Source of the DNA: Geobacter sp.
GTDB lineage: Bacteria > Desulfobacterota > Desulfuromonadia > Geobacterales > DSM-12255
Reading direction: 5' to 3'
Assembly (NCBI GenBank): GCA_009684525.1
Contig: WKKR01000003.1
Span: 372,001-436,000 of the forward strand
DNA: 64,000 nucleotides
The notes under the pieces were generated by a model. The model saw only the letters and a program-made list of their open reading frames with translations, was not told where the DNA came from and searched no databases. Both the position numbers and the translations under genes were made by a program. Of the stretch, positions 34,547-42,827 are shown piece by piece (the stretch's first letter is position 1; each line of letters begins with the position of its first letter).

Positions 34547-35392
34547 GTGAACGAAACCATTGCGCAGCTTGAGGAAAAAGCCCGTAATCTGCGTGTAGCC
34601 GTCGTCAAGGCCCTGCACAAATCACAGTCCGGCCATACCGGTGGATCGCTCTCTGCCATCGACATGGTAACGGTTCTCTATTTCCATACCATGCGGCACG
34701 ATTCTGCCAACCCCCGCTGGGAAGGGCGCGATCGTTTCGTGCTCTGCAAGGGGCATGCGGCCCCTGCCCAGTATGTGGCGCTGGCCGAGGCCGGCTACTT
34801 TCCCCGTGAGGATCTGATGATGCTCCGTCGCCTCGGGAGCCATCTCCAGGGACATCCCGACAGCAAGGGTACTCCCGGTGTGGAGGTCTGTACCGGGTCT
34901 CTGGGGCAGGGGCTCTCCATGGCCAACGGCATGGCGCTCGGGCTCAGGCTCGACGGGAAGGATAACCGGGTCTACGCACTCCTGGGTGACGGCGAACTCC
35001 AGGAAGGGCAGGTCTGGGAGGCAGCCATGGCGGCCAGTCACTACCGGCTCGACAACCTCTGCGCGCTGATAGACTGCAACGGTCTGCAGATCGACGGCGA
35101 GGTTGCCCGGGTAATGGGGGTTGAGTCGGTACCCGACAAGTTCCGCGCCTTTGGCTGGCATGTCCTGGAGATCGACGGTCATGATATCGGGGCAATTATC
35201 GCCGCCCTCAGCCAGGCCAAGGTGACCAAGGGGCAGCCGACGGCCATTGTTGCCAGGACCGTCAAGGGGAAGGGGGTCTCCTTCTTCGAGAACAAGGCGT
35301 CCTACCATGGTGTCCCCCCCAGCGACGAGGAGCTTCCCCGTGCTCTGGAATGCCTCGGTTGTTTCGAGGATTGCGAGAAAATCTCCCATTAA
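34547..35392 (+). CDS. Transketolase, N-terminal (TPP-binding) subunit
   Basis: A 281-residue split transketolase subunit. It has the thiamine diphosphate motif GDGELQEGQVWEAAMAASHYRLDNL (as GDG...N), plus SGHTGGSLSAID and KGHAAPAQY. It lacks the pyrimidine-binding and C-terminal domains, which are encoded by the next gene. With that subunit it transfers two-carbon units in the pentose phosphate pathway. Start GTG at 34547 with AAAGGA upstream; 27 bp separate the two genes. Confidence 0.93.
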   Translation: MNETIAQLEEKARNLRVAVVKALHKSQSGHTGGSLSAIDMVTVLYFHTMRHDSANPRWEGRDRFVLCKGHAAPAQYVALAEAGYFPREDLMMLRRLGSHLQGHPDSKGTPGVEVCTGSLGQGLSMANGMALGLRLDGKDNRVYALLGDGELQEGQVWEAAMAASHYRLDNLCALIDCNGLQIDGEVARVMGVESVPDKFRAFGWHVLEIDGHDIGAIIAALSQAKVTKGQPTAIVARTVKGKGVSFFENKASYHGVPPSDEELPRALECLGCFEDCEKISH

Positions 35393-35419
35393 CGCGGTTA
35401 CTGAAAGGATATACGAGCT

Positions 35420-36358
35420 ATGAGCGGCATGATAGCCACCAGGGATGCCTATGGCGAGGTTCTGGCGGAACTGGGGACGGAAAACGAACAGATTGTGGTC
35501 TTGGACGCCGATCTTTCCGGTTCGACAAAGACAGGGGTATTCGGCAAGAAGTTTCCGCAGCGATTCTTCAACATGGGGATCGCCGAGGCCAACATGGTCG
35601 GCACGGCGGCCGGTCTAGCGGCAGTGGGGAAGATCCCGTTCCTCTCCACCTTTGCCATTTTCGCGGCTGGCAGGGCCTGGGAGCAGGTCCGCCAGTCGGT
35701 TGCCTATCCCAAGGCCAACGTGAAGATCGTGGCGACCCACGGCGGGGTGACGGTCGGTGAGGATGGGGGCTCCCACCAGTCGGTGGAGGATATCGCCATC
35801 ATGAGGGCAATCCCCAACATGACGGTGATGGTGCCTGCCGACGGCGTCGAGACCCGTGCCGCGATCAGGGCTGCTGCGGAGTATCACGGACCGGTCTATA
35901 TCCGGCTCGGGCGCAACAAGGTGCCGACCGTGATCCCTGCTGACCATCCGTTTGCGATCGGCAAGGGGGTCGAACTGGTTGCCGGCACGGACCTGACCTT
36001 CGTCACTACCGGACTGATGACCGCCCAGGCGGTCAAGGCTGCCGAACTTCTGCTGGGCCAAGGCATCAGTGCCAGGGTTGTGCATCTCGGGACCATCAAG
36101 CCACTCGATCAGGATATCCTCCTCAAGGCAGCCCGTGAGACCAGGGCGATCGTGACCGCGGAGGAGCATTCCATCGTCGGTGGGCTGGGCGGCGCGGTGA
36201 CGGAGTACCTTGCCGGTGTCTGCCCGGTTCCGGTCTACCGCGTCGGCGTGCGGGACCGTTTCGGCACTTCAGGCAAGGCCGAGGAACTTCTCAAGTACTT
36301 CGGCCTGATGCCCGACGACTTGGTGGACGCGGCACGCGGAGCCCTGGCGAAGAGCTGA
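35420..36358 (+). CDS. Transketolase, C-terminal subunit
   Basis: A 312-residue second half of a split transketolase: pyrimidine-binding domain (residues about 1-170; DADLSGSTKT, FNMGIAEANMVGTAAGLA, THGGVTVGEDGGSHQSVEDIA) and the C-terminal domain (about 185-312; AEEHSIVGGLGGAV, DRFGTSG). The glutamate that activates thiamine diphosphate is in GIAEANM. Its stop overlaps the start of the pseudopilin-like gene by 1 bp (TGATG), so translation is coupled to it, an unusual pairing. Confidence 0.93.
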   Translation: MSGMIATRDAYGEVLAELGTENEQIVVLDADLSGSTKTGVFGKKFPQRFFNMGIAEANMVGTAAGLAAVGKIPFLSTFAIFAAGRAWEQVRQSVAYPKANVKIVATHGGVTVGEDGGSHQSVEDIAIMRAIPNMTVMVPADGVETRAAIRAAAEYHGPVYIRLGRNKVPTVIPADHPFAIGKGVELVAGTDLTFVTTGLMTAQAVKAAELLLGQGISARVVHLGTIKPLDQDILLKAARETRAIVTAEEHSIVGGLGGAVTEYLAGVCPVPVYRVGVRDRFGTSGKAEELLKYFGLMPDDLVDAARGALAKS

Positions 36359-36951
36359 TGGCCGACCTGTCCCGTCATCGCTGCGGGGGATTCACCTACC
36401 TGGCAGCCCTCATCATCATTGTCATCATGGGGATCATGCTGGGGATGATGGGGCAGACCTGGACTACGATCATGAAGCGTGAGCGGGAAGAGGAGCTCCT
36501 CTTCCGCGGCTTGCAGATCCGCAATGCCATCGAGCGATGGCAATCGCCTCGGGCAGGGCAAACCGTTGTTACCCCGTTGAAGGACCTGAAGGATCTGATT
36601 AAAGATCCGCGCTCTTTATCAACGGTGCGCTACCTGCGCCAGGATCCGAACAAGGATTTCCTCGATCCGATCACCGGCAAGGAGTGGGTCGTCATCAAAG
36701 ACCCAGTCAAGGGGATCATCGGTGTTGCCAGTTCCAGCGAAGAGACCCCCTTGCGGCAGAAGAATTTTGCCGACAAGTTTGCTGTTCCGGATAGTGACAC
36801 GAAATTAAAGGCCATGTTCGACTCCTTCGAGGGGAAGACCAAGTACAGCGACTGGCTTTTTGTCTATGGGCCGGCCCCGCAGCAGCTCAGCGTCAGCGGG
36901 GCCTCCGGTGGCGGGAGCGTGACCACCCTCGGCGGTACGTCAGCCCGCTAG
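36358..36951 (+). CDS. Pseudopilin-like protein
   Basis: A 197-residue protein with a type IV pilin-like N-terminus: a basic leader, Gly10 and then FTYLAALIIIVIMGIMLGMM, a prepilin-type hydrophobic helix. The usual glutamate at position 5 of the mature protein is replaced by alanine. After the helix comes KREREEELLFRGLQIRNAIERW, as in PulG-like proteins of delta- and beta-proteobacteria. The rest holds a Ser/Gly-rich tail (SGASGGGSVTTLGGT). It probably forms a short pseudopilus-like or membrane-embedded part rather than a long pilus. Coupled to the transketolase gene, and 58 bp before the haem sensor kinase. Confidence 0.75.
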   Translation: MADLSRHRCGGFTYLAALIIIVIMGIMLGMMGQTWTTIMKREREEELLFRGLQIRNAIERWQSPRAGQTVVTPLKDLKDLIKDPRSLSTVRYLRQDPNKDFLDPITGKEWVVIKDPVKGIIGVASSSEETPLRQKNFADKFAVPDSDTKLKAMFDSFEGKTKYSDWLFVYGPAPQQLSVSGASGGGSVTTLGGTSAR

Positions 36952-37009
36952 TGAACGACACCGGGTTCGGTCTCTTGAGCTGAACATCCCTTATGGTGCT
37001 GGAGGTTGG

Positions 37010-38527
37010 TTGATATTCCGGAGTCTTACAACCAGGGTTATCTTTATTTCGATCAGCCTGCTGGCGTTCGGCATCAGTTTCTTTGCCTTTCTGAACCTCC
37101 GCAAGGAACAGACCCAGCTTATCAACTCTGCCCGCGAAACCACTGACCTGCTGCTCAGGACCGTTGAGGCAAGCATCTACAACTCCATGCGTATCGGGAA
37201 TACCGACGATGTCCAGGTCATCCTGGAGATGGTCGGCCAGAATCCGAAACTCACTGGAGTTCGCATTTTCCATCCCCATGGGATGGTGCTCCGTTCGTCT
37301 CATCCGATCGAGGTCGGCCGGCCGGTGGATAACGTTGATTACCAGATGTTTCTGCAGAACCGGAAAGAGGGCGTTTTTACCGTGCAGGGGCTCGGCGATG
37401 TCCTGCGGATGATCAAGCCGATCTATAACGACGAGCCCTGTCACATCTGCCATGGACATAAGGCACGGATCATCGGCGTCCTCAACGTCAATTATTCACT
37501 GTCCGAAACCCAGAAACGGATGATCGAGGCTACCAAGCTCTTTTTTGTTTCCACGACGGCGATCATTGCCTTTCTGTCGGTGACCATCTCTCTGGTCCTT
37601 CTCAAGTTTGTCCGCAAACCCTTGCGGCTCCTGGTGGAAAACATGGCCAGAGTCGAAGAGGGTGATCTTACGGTACGGATGAACTACAAGGGGCAGGACG
37701 AAGTCGGGCAGCTGGTTGCGAGCTTTGACTCCATGGTCGACCGCTTGGACAAGGCGAAACAGGAGCTGGAACAGCTACATTTCCAGCAAATGGAGCGTGC
37801 CGATCGGCTTGCATCGGTCGGCGAAATGGCTGCCGGGATCGCCCATGAAATCAAGAATCCGTTGACCGGGATAGCCGCTGCCATAAGCATTATCAAGGAA
37901 GATTTCCAGGCGGATGACCCTCGCTCAGACATACTTGTCGAGGTGCTCGACCAGGTGAAGCGGATGGACAAGACGGTAAACGACCTGCTGTTTTTCGGCA
38001 AGCCGTCACCTCCCGAGTTTGTCTATGCCGATCTCAATGCAATCCTCCAGAAGACGGTTGTCTTTGCGTCGCAATACAAAGGCGGCAAACACATCGAGAA
38101 AAAGCTGGAGCTGTGTGAGGATCTCCCCCCTGTCTATGTGGATCCAAAGCAGATCCAGCAGGTCTTGCTTAATATAATCCTTAATGCGTTCCAGGCCATG
38201 CCGGGTGGTGGAGAACTCTCGATCGTCACGAAGACAACGGCCAGGGACGGAGTGACCTTTGTGCGGGCAATTATCGGTGACACCGGCTACGGCATCCCCC
38301 CGCAGGTCCTGGGTAAACTGTTCACACCCTTCTTTACCACCAAGGCCCAAGGGACCGGGCTGGGACTGGCAATCTGCCACAACATCATCAGCCAACACAA
38401 CGGCGATATTTCCGTAGTCAGTGAAAACGGAAAAGGGACCGAATTCACCATTGACCTTCCTGCAGTGACGGGCCGACTCGATGAAGGCCCCTCTGAAACG
38501 ACCCACGATGTAAAGGAGCAGCAATGA
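37010..38527 (+). CDS. Sensor histidine kinase with periplasmic c-haem motif
   Basis: A 505-residue kinase. First membrane helix at about 8-29; periplasmic sensor about 30-176; second helix about 177-200; HAMP about 201-255; HisKA with phospho-acceptor His279 (GIAHEIKNPLTGI); HATPase with N-box NIILNAFQAM and G-boxes GDTGYGIP and GTGLGLAICHN. Inside the periplasmic domain CHICH (144-148) is a CxxCH site for covalent haem c, in a context (IIGVLNVNYSL) seen in redox-sensing kinases of this group. Redox or ligand state of the haem is the likely signal (inference). TTG start with GGAGG upstream. The response regulator overlaps it by 4 bp. Confidence 0.9.
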   Translation: MIFRSLTTRVIFISISLLAFGISFFAFLNLRKEQTQLINSARETTDLLLRTVEASIYNSMRIGNTDDVQVILEMVGQNPKLTGVRIFHPHGMVLRSSHPIEVGRPVDNVDYQMFLQNRKEGVFTVQGLGDVLRMIKPIYNDEPCHICHGHKARIIGVLNVNYSLSETQKRMIEATKLFFVSTTAIIAFLSVTISLVLLKFVRKPLRLLVENMARVEEGDLTVRMNYKGQDEVGQLVASFDSMVDRLDKAKQELEQLHFQQMERADRLASVGEMAAGIAHEIKNPLTGIAAAISIIKEDFQADDPRSDILVEVLDQVKRMDKTVNDLLFFGKPSPPEFVYADLNAILQKTVVFASQYKGGKHIEKKLELCEDLPPVYVDPKQIQQVLLNIILNAFQAMPGGGELSIVTKTTARDGVTFVRAIIGDTGYGIPPQVLGKLFTPFFTTKAQGTGLGLAICHNIISQHNGDISVVSENGKGTEFTIDLPAVTGRLDEGPSETTHDVKEQQ

Positions 38528-39897
38528 GAAAAACACGTATCCTCGTGGTTGACGACGAGCACCTGATTCGCTGGTCTCTGGAGCAGAATCTCAAGAAGCA
38601 GGGGTATGAGGTTCTGACTGCGGGAACCGGTGAGGATGCACTGAAAATGGTTCGTGAGGACCAGCCCGATCTGATGCTCCTCGACGTGCAACTTCCGGGC
38701 ATCAATGGTCTGCAGGTCCTGGAGAAGGTCAAGGAAGGCGACGAGGATATCGTCGTGATCATGGTGACCGCGCAAGGTGCTCTGGAAACTGCCGTTACGG
38801 CCATGCGTCTTGGTGCCTACGATTATATCAACAAGCCATTCAACCTTGAGGAAATGGCCATTGTCATAAAGAAAGCACTGGAAACCTCCGACCTGCGCCG
38901 GGAGGTCGCAAGTCTGCGAAGCGAGCACAAGAAGTTCGGGCCGCCTAACATTATCGGCAAGAGTAAGCACATGGGCAATGTTCTGGAGATGATGAACAAG
39001 GTTGCCAAGAGTGAGGCATCCACAGTTCTGATCCAGGGTGAGTCCGGCACCGGGAAAGAGCTTGTGGCAAAGTGGATTCACTATGCATCGAGCCGGGCCG
39101 AAAAGCCGTTCGTTGCAATCAACTGCGCTGCCGTCCCTTCGACGTTGCTGGAAAGCGAACTTTTTGGCCATGAAAAAGGTTCATTCACCGACGCAAAAGT
39201 CACCAAGAAAGGGCTTTTTGAACTCGCCGATGGCGGCACTGTCTTTCTGGACGAGATTGGCGACATGGAAGTAGGGATGCAGGCCAAACTGCTCAGGTTC
39301 CTGGAGGACCGCAACTTCCGCCGGATTGGTGGCACCAAGGCGATCTCCGTTGATGTCAGGATTATCTCCGCAACCAACAAGGACCTGTTGAAGGCGATTG
39401 AAGACAAGCACTTCCGCAATGATCTGTATTATCGCCTCCAGGTCATACCGATCTACCTACCCCCGTTACGTGAACGCAAGGATGATATTCTCCTGCTGGT
39501 GCAGCATTTTATTGAGGTCTTTAACAGAGAATTCAACAAATGTGTCAAGGGTGTTTCCAGCATGGCGGAAAAGATGCTTGTTGACTATGGCTGGCCGGGT
39601 AACATCAGGGAATTGAAGAACGTGGTTGAACGGGCCATAATCCTTGGTAATGAAGATACGCTGCTCCTTGAACACCTTCCCCTTGAGATCGTTGCAAAAT
39701 CGTCTTCTTCCGTTACTCCACCGACTACCACGTTCAAACTTCCCCCTGAAGGTGTTGATATTGAGGAGGTTGAGAAAGAACTGATTCGTCAAGCATTGGA
39801 GAATTGCGACTGGAATCAGTCAAAGGCGGCAAAAAAGCTCAGCCTGGGTATTGATGCATTTCGTTACCGGATGAAAAAATTTGGCTTTCTTAAATGA
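38524..39897 (+). CDS. Sigma-54-dependent response regulator (NtrC family)
   Basis: A 457-residue activator. Receiver domain 1-120 with phospho-acceptor Asp54 (LMLLDVQLPG). AAA+ domain about 140-380 with Walker A GESGTGKE (172-179), Walker B VFLDEIGD and the arginine-finger region. The sigma-54 contact loop, usually GAFTGA, reads GSFTDA (219-224). A Fis-type helix-turn-helix ends the protein (about 410-457; NWNQSKAAKKLSLG). It is the cognate partner of the haem sensor kinase (4-bp overlap). A -24/-12 promoter lies 110 bp downstream, ahead of the cytochrome cluster, so autologous control of that cluster is likely (inference). Confidence 0.93.
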   Translation: MRKTRILVVDDEHLIRWSLEQNLKKQGYEVLTAGTGEDALKMVREDQPDLMLLDVQLPGINGLQVLEKVKEGDEDIVVIMVTAQGALETAVTAMRLGAYDYINKPFNLEEMAIVIKKALETSDLRREVASLRSEHKKFGPPNIIGKSKHMGNVLEMMNKVAKSEASTVLIQGESGTGKELVAKWIHYASSRAEKPFVAINCAAVPSTLLESELFGHEKGSFTDAKVTKKGLFELADGGTVFLDEIGDMEVGMQAKLLRFLEDRNFRRIGGTKAISVDVRIISATNKDLLKAIEDKHFRNDLYYRLQVIPIYLPPLRERKDDILLLVQHFIEVFNREFNKCVKGVSSMAEKMLVDYGWPGNIRELKNVVERAIILGNEDTLLLEHLPLEIVAKSSSSVTPPTTTFKLPPEGVDIEEVEKELIRQALENCDWNQSKAAKKLSLGIDAFRYRMKKFGFLK

Positions 39898-40005
39898 AAG
39901 ACATTAAATAATATTGTGTGTGAATTGAACATCCAGCGGATGGATTTGCTGCGGTAAAGGCGTAAATTATCAATGAATACTGACTGGTTACGCTGTGTCG
40001 TAGAG

Positions 40006-40023
40006 TGGGCACTTAAGTTGCAT
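40006..40023 (+). promoter_or_regulatory. Sigma-54 promoter of the cytochrome cluster
   Basis: GGGCACTTAAGTTGCA matches TGGCAC-N5-TTGCA except the first T. The GG (40008-40009) and GC (40020-40021) are spaced by exactly 10 bases. It lies between the sigma-54 activator gene and the NHL-protein gene, with a start site expected near 40033, 60 bp before the ATG. Confidence 0.6.
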
Positions 40024-40093
40024 ATAGTATTCTTAACTGATCGAAACATTACATCACAAGTGACAAATCTCCAATAAATCCGGAGGAAATAAT

Positions 40094-42757
40094 ATGGCGG
40101 CACATGTTCAGAGGAAAATGGCACTGCTGGTCATCTCGCTGTTTGTAGCGGTCATTTCGCTACCCATGGCTGCCGCAGATGTGCTTGCCTTACAAGCTAC
40201 TCCGTTGCAGCCGATTACCCAAGCGGTCAGGACACCGATTCGCATCGCCATGAATAGCGATGGGAGCGGGGGCTTTTTTGTTACTGACCCGCGTAGTGGC
40301 GGTGTGTTGAAATTCAATGCTGCCGGCGAGTTTTTGCAGAAAATTGGTACGGCCGGGGTGCCGCAAGGTATCGCAGTCAAGAGCAATGGCGATTTGGTAG
40401 TGAGCCAGGGAAGCTTTGCTGCGATTATCGATGCGGTTTCGGGTGTGGAAAAGAAGCGGCTTGGGCTTTCCGGGGTGGCAACGCAGTTTCAATTTGCCGA
40501 TGGGGTAGCTGTAGATAACGAAGGTAATATTTATGTTGTTGATTCTAAAGGGTGTAATGTCAAGAAATATGATGCGTCCGGAGAGTATCTTCTGCAATTC
40601 GGTTCGGCAGGGACAGGCAGTACGCAGTTTTCCTATCCGTCGGGCATAGCGTACGAGCAGAACTCGCAGCTTTTGGCAGTTGTTGATACGCTGAACAAGA
40701 AAATCAAATTTTACAGCAAAGCGGGTGTCTATCAGAGCGTCATAGGAATTTCCCAGATTGGCTCTCTTGGCGCTTTGGAGTTTCAGTCGCCGCAAGGCGT
40801 GGCATTTGAGTACTCTACCGGCACTCCGCGCATGTATGTGGCTGATGCCTATAACAGCACTGTCCAGGCCATAGATGTGGTGGGCACGGGGTCGTTCGTT
40901 GCCTTTATCGGTGACTACGGGACCTCAAACGGCCAGTTGATGATACCGTCTGATGTTGCTTTTGACCAGGTCAACAAGCGGTTGATCGTGGCCAATGGGT
41001 ACGGCAATGTAACGCTGTACGGGATCGATGGGGGCTCGACACCGATTTCCTCAGTAATCGCCGCTCCGGTGCTGTCAGTGAATCCGCCGCTTTCGATTGT
41101 GAACACTGCGACTGCCGCGCTGGATGGGACTGTGACTTCCGGATCGTATGTGTCATGTGTCCTGAATGGTGCTCAGGCGTTTTCAGCCAGTGTTGTCGGG
41201 ACTTCGTGGAGTTGCACGGTAACCGGGCTGCAGTCCGGGGCTAATGCCATCGAAGTGGTGGCCAGGAATGCCTCTCCCGTTGCAGTAAGCAAGCAGTACA
41301 GTATCTCATATCTCGCCGGCGGGCCTTCGCTTCGCGTAAATCCCCTTTCTGAGTATGTCAGTGCCAGTCCCCTGACTATAGACGGTACGGTCGATCCTGG
41401 CGCTACCGTTCAGGTGTGCAATGCCACGACATCCGTGTGCGGTTCAGCCGTAGTTACCAGCGGGAACTGGAGTTACAACCAGCTTGCCCTGGTCCCTGGT
41501 GTGAACAGTATTCAGGTGTCTGCGGTACTTGGTGGTACTTCCATGAAGGCAGTCAGCACCAAATTTGATAACGTAGCGCCGGTCGTTGTGCTGTCGACGG
41601 TGACCAATGCGGCAACGGTCAATAATCAGGTTGTCAACGTGACCGGCACGGTTCAGGATTCGTACCTGAAGGATGTGCAGGTGAACGGACAGACCGTATC
41701 GGTCAATAATGGTGTATTCAGCGCTGCTGTTGCTGGAGTGACTGAACTGCATGTTGTCGCAACTGACTTGGCGAACAATGTGACCACAATCGATCGCACT
41801 GGAATAATTTATGACAGTAGCAAGACGAAACTGAGCGTGACTTCACATGCAGATGGGGCCATAGTCACGGCATCTTCGCAAATGGTTTCTGGCACTGCGG
41901 ACAAAGGGGCAACCGTAACGGTTGGTTCCACCAGTGTACCGGTCTCCAGTGGTGTCTGGTCTTCGAACGTTACTCTTAGTTCTGGGATGAACGATATCCA
42001 GATAGTTGCAGCAGATGGATGCAGAACCAAGCTCACTTTGTTCCTTGATGCTGCAAAGCCTGCCCTTGCAGTGTCGGCGCCAAGGGTTGACGTTGCAACA
42101 AACCAGGCTGTTTATCAGGTTGCCGGGAAGGTTGATGCCGCAGCGAGTCTTTCCTACAATGGCACCACTCAGACCAGCGAAGTTCCCTTTGCGCTTTCCT
42201 TTAGCCAGGAAGGGCCTTACTCTGTACTGTTGGCTGCAGATGACGGTAATGGCAACGTGAGTTACTCGGTAAGAAATATTCTGTACGACGTGACTCCTCC
42301 ATCACTGACCGTCAGCAGCGCGACAGCTCAGACAACAACTTTGAGCGGGACTGCTGAACCGGGGGCTTCTGTTGTTGTCAGGGCGCTTGATACCGGTGCC
42401 ATTGTCGGAACGGTTACTGCGGTGAACAACAACTGGACTGCTAACCTCGGTTCTGCCAGGGATCCGTTGAATCTCATCGTTTCTGCGACGGATGCCGCTG
42501 GGAATATAATGAAGAAAACCTCCTTTGCTCCCGATGGAAATATTAACTACCCGGTTGACCTTGTTGTGACCTTTGAAGATGCACGTTATTGTAATGATAA
42601 GGTTGTAGGAGTTGGTGCTGCACCTACCGATCTCGAAATTGCCCATGGTGATATTGGGCCGCTGCTGAACGGCCTGCCGAGCCCCAATGGGAAAATTGAC
42701 ATGAGCGATTGCGTCCTGATCCTCAGAAAAGCTGCTGGACTAACCGTGCCATTCTAA
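40094..42757 (+). CDS. Secreted NHL beta-propeller/Ig-like/dockerin-like protein
   Basis: An 887-residue exported protein. Signal peptide 1-28 (ending PMAAA|D). Residues about 40-310 hold NHL-type repeats (NEGNIYVVDSKGCNVKKYD, FQFADGVAVD, YPSGIAYEQ) forming a propeller. Residues about 320-820 hold tandem Ig-like modules (VNVTGTVQDSYL, VSGTADKGATVTVG, LSGTAEPGASVVVR), of the kind in adhesins. The C-terminus (about 835-887) has NGKIDMSDCVLILRKAAGL, a dockerin-like calcium-loop motif, and only two or three cysteines, with no haem motif. It is the first gene after the sigma-54 promoter and is 70 bp from the first cytochrome, so it probably docks or scaffolds the cytochromes (inference). Confidence 0.78.
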   Translation: MAAHVQRKMALLVISLFVAVISLPMAAADVLALQATPLQPITQAVRTPIRIAMNSDGSGGFFVTDPRSGGVLKFNAAGEFLQKIGTAGVPQGIAVKSNGDLVVSQGSFAAIIDAVSGVEKKRLGLSGVATQFQFADGVAVDNEGNIYVVDSKGCNVKKYDASGEYLLQFGSAGTGSTQFSYPSGIAYEQNSQLLAVVDTLNKKIKFYSKAGVYQSVIGISQIGSLGALEFQSPQGVAFEYSTGTPRMYVADAYNSTVQAIDVVGTGSFVAFIGDYGTSNGQLMIPSDVAFDQVNKRLIVANGYGNVTLYGIDGGSTPISSVIAAPVLSVNPPLSIVNTATAALDGTVTSGSYVSCVLNGAQAFSASVVGTSWSCTVTGLQSGANAIEVVARNASPVAVSKQYSISYLAGGPSLRVNPLSEYVSASPLTIDGTVDPGATVQVCNATTSVCGSAVVTSGNWSYNQLALVPGVNSIQVSAVLGGTSMKAVSTKFDNVAPVVVLSTVTNAATVNNQVVNVTGTVQDSYLKDVQVNGQTVSVNNGVFSAAVAGVTELHVVATDLANNVTTIDRTGIIYDSSKTKLSVTSHADGAIVTASSQMVSGTADKGATVTVGSTSVPVSSGVWSSNVTLSSGMNDIQIVAADGCRTKLTLFLDAAKPALAVSAPRVDVATNQAVYQVAGKVDAAASLSYNGTTQTSEVPFALSFSQEGPYSVLLAADDGNGNVSYSVRNILYDVTPPSLTVSSATAQTTTLSGTAEPGASVVVRALDTGAIVGTVTAVNNNWTANLGSARDPLNLIVSATDAAGNIMKKTSFAPDGNINYPVDLVVTFEDARYCNDKVVGVGAAPTDLEIAHGDIGPLLNGLPSPNGKIDMSDCVLILRKAAGLTVPF

Positions 42758-42827
42758 ATTGTGTAGGATGTAGAGGCGTTAGGCAAGAATCGCGTAAGGA
42801 ATATTCATGCTTTTTCAGGAGCGTGCT

